From the NCBI GenBank assembly GCA_903837305.1, contig CAILUB010000151.1, positions 1-9,481 of the forward strand: DNA of 9,481 nucleotides, in the 5' to 3' direction. Shown here in pieces: positions 5,143-9,481 of this stretch. The stretch is from an uncultured Cytophagaceae bacterium. GTDB taxonomy: Bacteria; Bacteroidota; Bacteroidia; Cytophagales; Spirosomataceae. Position numbers and translations under genes: made by a program. Below the pieces are notes generated by a model that saw nothing but the letters and a program-made list of their open reading frames with translations, was not told the DNA's origin and ran no database searches. The first letter of the stretch is position 1; each line of letters begins with the position of its first letter.

Positions 5143-8100
5143 ATGAAAAAAAGTATATTAATCATCCTATTTATAGGCTATTCCCTTGTTTCTTTTGGGC
5201 AAAATTCTGGTATCAATTACCAAGCTGTCATTTTAGATCCTAATCCGATCATGATGCCTGGAAATAATTATAACTCCCCACCTCTTGGTAATACTAATCT
5301 TGAAATAAAATTCAGCCTATTTAGTGGCCAGCACCTTGATTATCAAGAATCACATACGACAAAAACAGATGCGTATGGACTAGTGAATTTGATTATTGGG
5401 AAAGGTCAAAAAATAAGTGCGAATACATTTGATGAAATGCGATGGACGGATACACTCAAAACACTTCAAGTGGAGTTAAAATTCTCTTCTACAGATAATT
5501 TTATTGAGATCAGTCGATCTAGCCTTCAATATAGTCCTTATGCACTTTATGCTAAATCAGTAGATTATTTAAATGTAAAAGGGACTCCTACTAAATTATC
5601 CTACTTCCAAAATGATGTCGGACTTTTAAATCAAGCAGATTTGACAACCTTACGACTTGAAATTAAAAATCAAATCGATCAAATCATATTAAATGATGTC
5701 CCTTTGGCATCAGAAATTTTACCTGGGAAAATCAAACTTTCAGGTGATTTGGGCGGCTTAGCTATTGCACCTTTGATTAAGGAAAATGCGATCACTCAGG
5801 AAAAAATTTTAAATGGCGCAGTACACAGTTCTAAGCTAAAAGATTCTAGTGTAGTAGATCAAAAAATAGCCTTTGGCATTAATCCTGCTAAAGTAGGTCT
5901 TGATTTAGTAAACAATACGTCTGACCTAAATAAACCAATTAGCACGGCCACGCAAACTGCTCTTGATTTAAAGGCGTCCATTAGTGAACTGGCGACAAAA
6001 GCTAATACAACAGACTTGAACTTAAAAGCACCTATTGCCTCTCCCATTTTTACAGGTACCGTAGCTGGAATCACAGCAACTATGGTAGGGCTGGCGAATG
6101 TAAATAATACTTCAGATGTTGAGAAGCCAATTAGTACTAGCATGCAATCGGCACTTGACTTGAAAGGAAACATCAAAAAAGTCAATGGAGTTTCACCAGA
6201 TATGAATGGCAATGTAGCTATTTCGTTAAGCAAAAATTATACCGGATTATATAATGGTGGGGTTTTTATTACCAGTGCTCCACCAGTGGATGGGGATGTA
6301 TTTATTGTTTCTACCGATCCAGATGGCGCTAATAATGGAAGAACGTTCATCTTCCTGAACCCTGCATGGAATGAAATAACTAATAATATTGGATCCACGG
6401 ATGCGAGATATGTTCAGTTAGCTGGAAGTACTCTTCAAGGTGATTTAATTATCCCTTCAGGTAAAAAAATTACGCTAAATGATTCCCCCACTACTTCCTT
6501 AGATGCGGTTAATAAAGACTATGTAGATGCATCCAAAACGCTTGATGCAACTGCCTTAATTAACGGAAAAATGAGACTAGCTGGTGATCTAACAGGGACA
6601 GCGGATAGTCCAGAAATTGCAAATGGCGTCATTACTGACTCTAAAATTGCTCTTGGAATAAATGCGAGTAAGGTAGGTTTAGGTAATGCAGATAATACAT
6701 CCGATTTAGCAAAACCAATTAGTACAAATACACAAACGGCCTTAGATTTAAAAGCTAATATAGCATCTGTAAATCTGAAAGCAAATACAAGTGATCTAGC
6801 ACTTAAAGCAGATATTACGGATTTGAATCTAAAAGCCCCGCTTGCTTCCCCTACTTTTACAGGTAATGTTTCGGGAATAAGCGCATCGATGGTTGGGTTA
6901 TCAAACGTGGACAATACCTCTGATCTAGAAAAAGTAATCAGCAATGCCACTCAGATGTCGCTTGATCTAAAAGCATCTAACCTTGCTTTAGACCTAAAAG
7001 CTAATACCAGTGATTTAGCCTTAAAAGCAGACTTGACTACCTTAAATCTAAAAGCCCCTATTGCTTCACCTACTTTTACAGGAATCGTGAGTGGAATTAC
7101 GGCATCTATGGTAGGGCTTAGCAATGTGGATAATACCTCTGATCTTAATAAATCTATCAGTTCTGCTAATCAAGCCGCTTTAGATTTAAAAGCTAATAGC
7201 TCAGAATTAAATCTAAAGGCGTCCATTGATTCTCCAACATTTACAGGAATCGTTAGTGGAATTACGGCATCGATGGTGGGATTAACCAATGTAGATAATA
7301 CATCCGATATAAATAAAGGAATCAGTCTTGCTACCCAAACTGCCCTAGATCAAAAAGGTACAGTTAAAAAAGTAAATGGGGTTTCTCCAAATGCGAATGG
7401 AGAAATTGCCATCTCTTTGGGAAGGAATTATACGGGTGTCTATAATGGAGGTTCTTTTACAATCTCTGGCACCCCTGTCGAAGGAGACATTTTTATTGTT
7501 TCTACTGACCCTACCACTGCAAATAATGGAAGGACTTTCATCTATGTAAGTACAGTTTGGAATGAAATAACAAACAATATAGGGACTACAGATGCTCGCT
7601 ATGTTCAATTAGCCGGAAGTACCTTGCAAGGAAATTTACAATTCCCTACAGGTAAGAAAATCACACTGACCGATCTACCAAATCAACCCACCGATGCTGC
7701 AAATATGGCCTATGTTGATGCAACAAAAACACTGGATGCTACCAATTCATTGAATGGGAAAGTAAGATTAGCTGGCGATTTAACTGGTACTGCAGATAGC
7801 CCCACTATAGCTTTAGGTGCTGTAACTGATGCAAAAATAGCTTCTGGAATAAACCCTACTAAGGTTGGTTTGGGAAATGTAAACAATACAACTGATGCAT
7901 TGAAACCAATTAGCAATGCTACTCAAGCTGCTTTAGACTTGAAAGCGAGCAATGTATTTTTGGCATTAAAAGCTCCTTTAGATGCTCCTACATTTACAGG
8001 TATCGTATCTGGAATAACTAAATCAATGATAGGACTCGCAAACGTAGATAACACAACAGATTTACTAAAGCCTATCAGCAATGCTACCCAAACAGCTCTA

Positions 8101-8802
8101 GATTTAAAAGCATCTAATGTTGCACTCGCACTAAAAGCAAATACTGCAGACCTTAACTTAAAAGCAGACATCTCTGACTTGAATCTTAAAGCGCCCATTG
8201 CATCTCCAACATTCACAGGGACAGTTGCTGGTATTACCAAAAGTATGATTGGGTTAGCCAACGTAGATAACACAACGGATTTACTAAAGCCTATCAGTAC
8301 AGCGTCACAAACTGCCTTAAATTTAAAAGCAAGTTTAACTGGTATAGAGACACTAACAAATAAAACGTTATCTGCGCCTACCCTCACTACTCCAGTACTC
8401 GGTACGCCAGCGTCAGGTACAGCCACTAATTTAACAGGATTACCCTTGTCAACGGGTGTAATCGGCACTTTAGTAGTTTCCAACGGAGGCACGGGTGCCG
8501 CAACGATTAGTGGCATTGTAAAAGGCAATGGAACTTCAGCAATGTCAGCCGCTATTATTGGAACAGATTATAGTCTAGTACGTGAAATATCAGATGAATA
8601 TACGGCAACAATAGGTCAAACAGCTTTTAACTTGACGCAAACTAAATCAAGTAATGGATTACTGAAATTTTACATCAATGGTGTTCGCATTTCGAAAACA
8701 GCCTTCAGCCTATCTGGAACTTCATTCACTTATATACCTTCAAATAATGAAACCTATACGCTAATTGCTGGTGACCGAATTCAAATTGATTATTTTTATT
8801 AA
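5143..8802 (+). CDS. Secreted tail-fibre-like repeat protein (1219 aa)
   Basis: A signal peptide (1 to about 19, ending SFG before Q) is followed by an N-terminal domain at 23-140. It has the Bacteroidota pattern GINYQAV, ESHTTKTDAYGLVNLIIGKG and SLQYSPYALYAKS, which in this phylum heads long surface proteins. A repetitive shaft spans about 190-1065, with nine VGLxNVxN(T)SD-type motifs (from 251, 315, 511, 584, 657, 712, 908, 963 and 1036). It also has six (S/A)P.FTG..(A/S)GI blocks and many LDLKA/LNLKA spacers, as in phage tail fibres. Residues 341-538 and 738-935 are an ungapped duplicated module containing KKVNGVSP, GD(V/I)FIVSTDP, DARYVQLAGSTLQG and LAGDLTGTADSP. The C-terminus has NKTLSAPTL, VLGTPASGTATNLTGL and VSNGGTG, then a tip YINGVRISK...GDRIQIDYFY. 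No T9SS sorting domain and no S74 chaperone are seen. It is probably a trimeric surface fibre; the ligand is unknown. Confidence 0.85.
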   Translation: MKKSILIILFIGYSLVSFGQNSGINYQAVILDPNPIMMPGNNYNSPPLGNTNLEIKFSLFSGQHLDYQESHTTKTDAYGLVNLIIGKGQKISANTFDEMRWTDTLKTLQVELKFSSTDNFIEISRSSLQYSPYALYAKSVDYLNVKGTPTKLSYFQNDVGLLNQADLTTLRLEIKNQIDQIILNDVPLASEILPGKIKLSGDLGGLAIAPLIKENAITQEKILNGAVHSSKLKDSSVVDQKIAFGINPAKVGLDLVNNTSDLNKPISTATQTALDLKASISELATKANTTDLNLKAPIASPIFTGTVAGITATMVGLANVNNTSDVEKPISTSMQSALDLKGNIKKVNGVSPDMNGNVAISLSKNYTGLYNGGVFITSAPPVDGDVFIVSTDPDGANNGRTFIFLNPAWNEITNNIGSTDARYVQLAGSTLQGDLIIPSGKKITLNDSPTTSLDAVNKDYVDASKTLDATALINGKMRLAGDLTGTADSPEIANGVITDSKIALGINASKVGLGNADNTSDLAKPISTNTQTALDLKANIASVNLKANTSDLALKADITDLNLKAPLASPTFTGNVSGISASMVGLSNVDNTSDLEKVISNATQMSLDLKASNLALDLKANTSDLALKADLTTLNLKAPIASPTFTGIVSGITASMVGLSNVDNTSDLNKSISSANQAALDLKANSSELNLKASIDSPTFTGIVSGITASMVGLTNVDNTSDINKGISLATQTALDQKGTVKKVNGVSPNANGEIAISLGRNYTGVYNGGSFTISGTPVEGDIFIVSTDPTTANNGRTFIYVSTVWNEITNNIGTTDARYVQLAGSTLQGNLQFPTGKKITLTDLPNQPTDAANMAYVDATKTLDATNSLNGKVRLAGDLTGTADSPTIALGAVTDAKIASGINPTKVGLGNVNNTTDALKPISNATQAALDLKASNVFLALKAPLDAPTFTGIVSGITKSMIGLANVDNTTDLLKPISNATQTALDLKASNVALALKANTADLNLKADISDLNLKAPIASPTFTGTVAGITKSMIGLANVDNTTDLLKPISTASQTALNLKASLTGIETLTNKTLSAPTLTTPVLGTPASGTATNLTGLPLSTGVIGTLVVSNGGTGAATISGIVKGNGTSAMSAAIIGTDYSLVREISDEYTATIGQTAFNLTQTKSSNGLLKFYINGVRISKTAFSLSGTSFTYIPSNNETYTLIAGDRIQIDYFY
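6163..6756 (+). repeat. Fibre module, copy A (198 codons)
   Basis: Codons 341-538 of the fibre gene align without a gap to codons 738-935. At protein level long blocks are identical (DARYVQLAGSTLQG, LAGDLTGTADSP), while many third codon positions differ. The copy is therefore old and has been kept by selection on the protein. Confidence 0.9.
7354..7947 (+). repeat. Fibre module, copy B (198 codons)
   Basis: Second copy of the module at 6163-6756, same length, starting with KG..KKVNGVSP and ending LDLKA. The copies lie 597 bases apart. The space between them is filled by shorter LDLKA/SPTFTG repeats. Confidence 0.9.
8041..8078 (+). repeat. 38-base direct repeat in the fibre gene, copy 1
   Basis: This stretch encodes NVDNTTDLLKPIS. 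It matches 8260-8297 at 37 of 38 bases, far closer than other repeats in the gene, which differ at many third positions. It marks a recent local duplication or gene conversion. Confidence 0.9.
8260..8297 (+). repeat. 38-base direct repeat in the fibre gene, copy 2
   Basis: Partner of 8041-8078, 219 bases (73 codons) downstream. Recombination between the two would delete 73 codons in frame and shorten the fibre. Confidence 0.9.
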
Positions 8803-8804
8803 GG

Positions 8805-9481
8805 ATGAAAAGAACCCTATTACTTCTAATTATACCATTTTTTAGTTTTGCTCAACTAACGAAAACGGGATTTCGGCATACGAATCCAAACCTATATGTA
8901 GATTTTAGTGGAAGAATCGGGGGAGGAAAAGGCCTAGAACGCTTTGGAAAGCAAACAATTACCTTTGTATGCGGAAACCCATTAACAGTCGTTCATACAA
9001 CTGTAAAAGGAGTGGCTCCTCTCAATAAAACCGTGACTTATGGAACTGTAAAATCTTCTCTAAGTGGATCTGAAAAATGCTGGATAACCCAAAATCTAGG
9101 ATCTACGAATCAAGCGACATCAGAAACAGATGCAACTGAAAATGCAGCAGGCTGGTATTGGCAATTCAATAAGAAAAAAGGCTATAAAAATAGTGGGACC
9201 ACTTCAACGCCAACGCTCCCCTCTTCTAACTCGAATACTGATATGGTGAATTGGGCAGCGACTAATGACCCCTGTACCATTGAACTGGGAACAGGTTGGA
9301 GAATTCCCACGGTTAATGAATGGACTGCTGTAAATAACACTAATCTAAGAACTCTAGCCTATTCTAGTGCATTAAAAATGCACGCAGCAGGTTACTTAAG
9401 CACTGGTATAAATAGTGCATTAATGAACAGAGGGTCCATGTTTTTCTATTGGAGTTCCACTAATTCAGATTTATCAAATGG
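8805..9481 (+). CDS. FISUMP-domain (Fib_succ_major) secreted protein, 3' end outside window
   Basis: ATG at 8805 follows the fibre stop by 2 bases, preceded by AAGG, and opens a frame that stays open to the window end (225 complete codons). A signal peptide MKRTLLLLIIPFFSFA precedes a predicted mature start QLTKTG. Residues about 52-90 hold VCGNPLTVVHTTVKGVAPLNKTVTYG, a region often placed before the domain in Bacteroidota. The FISUMP domain (Fibrobacter succinogenes major paralogous domain) starts near 90, with KCWITQNLG (91-99), AGWYWQFNKKKGYK (115-128), CTIELGTGWRIPTVNEW (157-173), AAGY (194-197) and NRGS..FYWSST (208-219). The family is abundant in cell-surface proteins of Fibrobacter and Bacteroidota, and its function is not established. 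Its position as the third gene of the operon suggests that it acts with the fibre, perhaps as a surface-binding subunit. The C-terminus, and any T9SS sorting signal, is not visible. Confidence 0.9.
   Translation, partial: MKRTLLLLIIPFFSFAQLTKTGFRHTNPNLYVDFSGRIGGGKGLERFGKQTITFVCGNPLTVVHTTVKGVAPLNKTVTYGTVKSSLSGSEKCWITQNLGSTNQATSETDATENAAGWYWQFNKKKGYKNSGTTSTPTLPSSNSNTDMVNWAATNDPCTIELGTGWRIPTVNEWTAVNNTNLRTLAYSSALKMHAAGYLSTGINSALMNRGSMFFYWSSTNSDLSN

Noticed and set aside
5859..8528. Five minus-strand ORFs inside the fibre gene
   Set aside because: They are antisense images of the LDLKA/NVDNTSD repeats and share the same repetitive pattern. No signals or neighbours support them.
5143..8802. Prophage tail-fibre gene
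   Set aside because: The protein has a signal peptide and a Bacteroidota secreted N-terminal domain, and it is flanked by other exported proteins, with no phage structural, lysis or integrase genes in the window.

Overview
The window looks like a chromosomal segment of an AT-rich member of the Bacteroidota, most likely the Cytophagales. The basis is protein style: a DUF2911 protein, a Bacteroidota-type HflX, a secreted tail-fibre-like protein with a 'GINYQAV' N-terminus, and a FISUMP-domain protein. Clear Shine-Dalgarno sequences are also scarce. The genus cannot be fixed from the sequence alone.

Layout. (1) 1-565: 3' part of a DUF2911 gene with a C-terminal TPR-like region, closed by a strong intrinsic terminator at 584-614. 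(2) 622-1896: complete hflX, a ribosome-associated GTPase. Its start codon sits only 7 bases after the terminator's T-run. (3) 1904-2320: a non-coding, repeat-dense island. It holds tRNA-Arg(CCT) and a degenerate second copy of the tRNA's 3' half. It also has two 14-base tandem repeats, two copies of a 29-base direct repeat, a 19-base inverted repeat bracketing the tRNA, and several mini-hairpins with a GAA loop, two of which contain GCGAAGC. (4) 2379-3509: a GNAT/FemAB-like acyltransferase with a TTG start. (5) 3506-4204, minus strand: an amino-sugar-6-phosphate isomerase/deaminase of the AgaI/NagB family, whose stop codon overlaps the convergent GNAT gene. (6) 4457-9481: a tightly packed three-gene surface operon with 2-base gaps. 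It encodes a small predicted outer-membrane beta-barrel, a 1219-residue secreted phage-tail-fibre-like repeat protein, and the 5' part of a FISUMP-domain protein.

The left half is housekeeping (translation, ribosome rescue, amino-sugar metabolism) interrupted by the repeat island. The right half is the most interesting part. All three gene products carry Sec signal peptides, and gene order and spacing suggest co-expression of a cell-surface fibre system. The fibre is built from a duplicated 198-residue module and nine copies of a 'VGLxNVxNTSD' motif, and it ends in a phage-fibre-like tip. No phage structural, integrase or lysis genes are present, so this looks like a domesticated or convergent cell-surface appendage rather than a prophage. 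Its function (adhesion, binding of glycans or prey, phage decoy) is not shown by the sequence.
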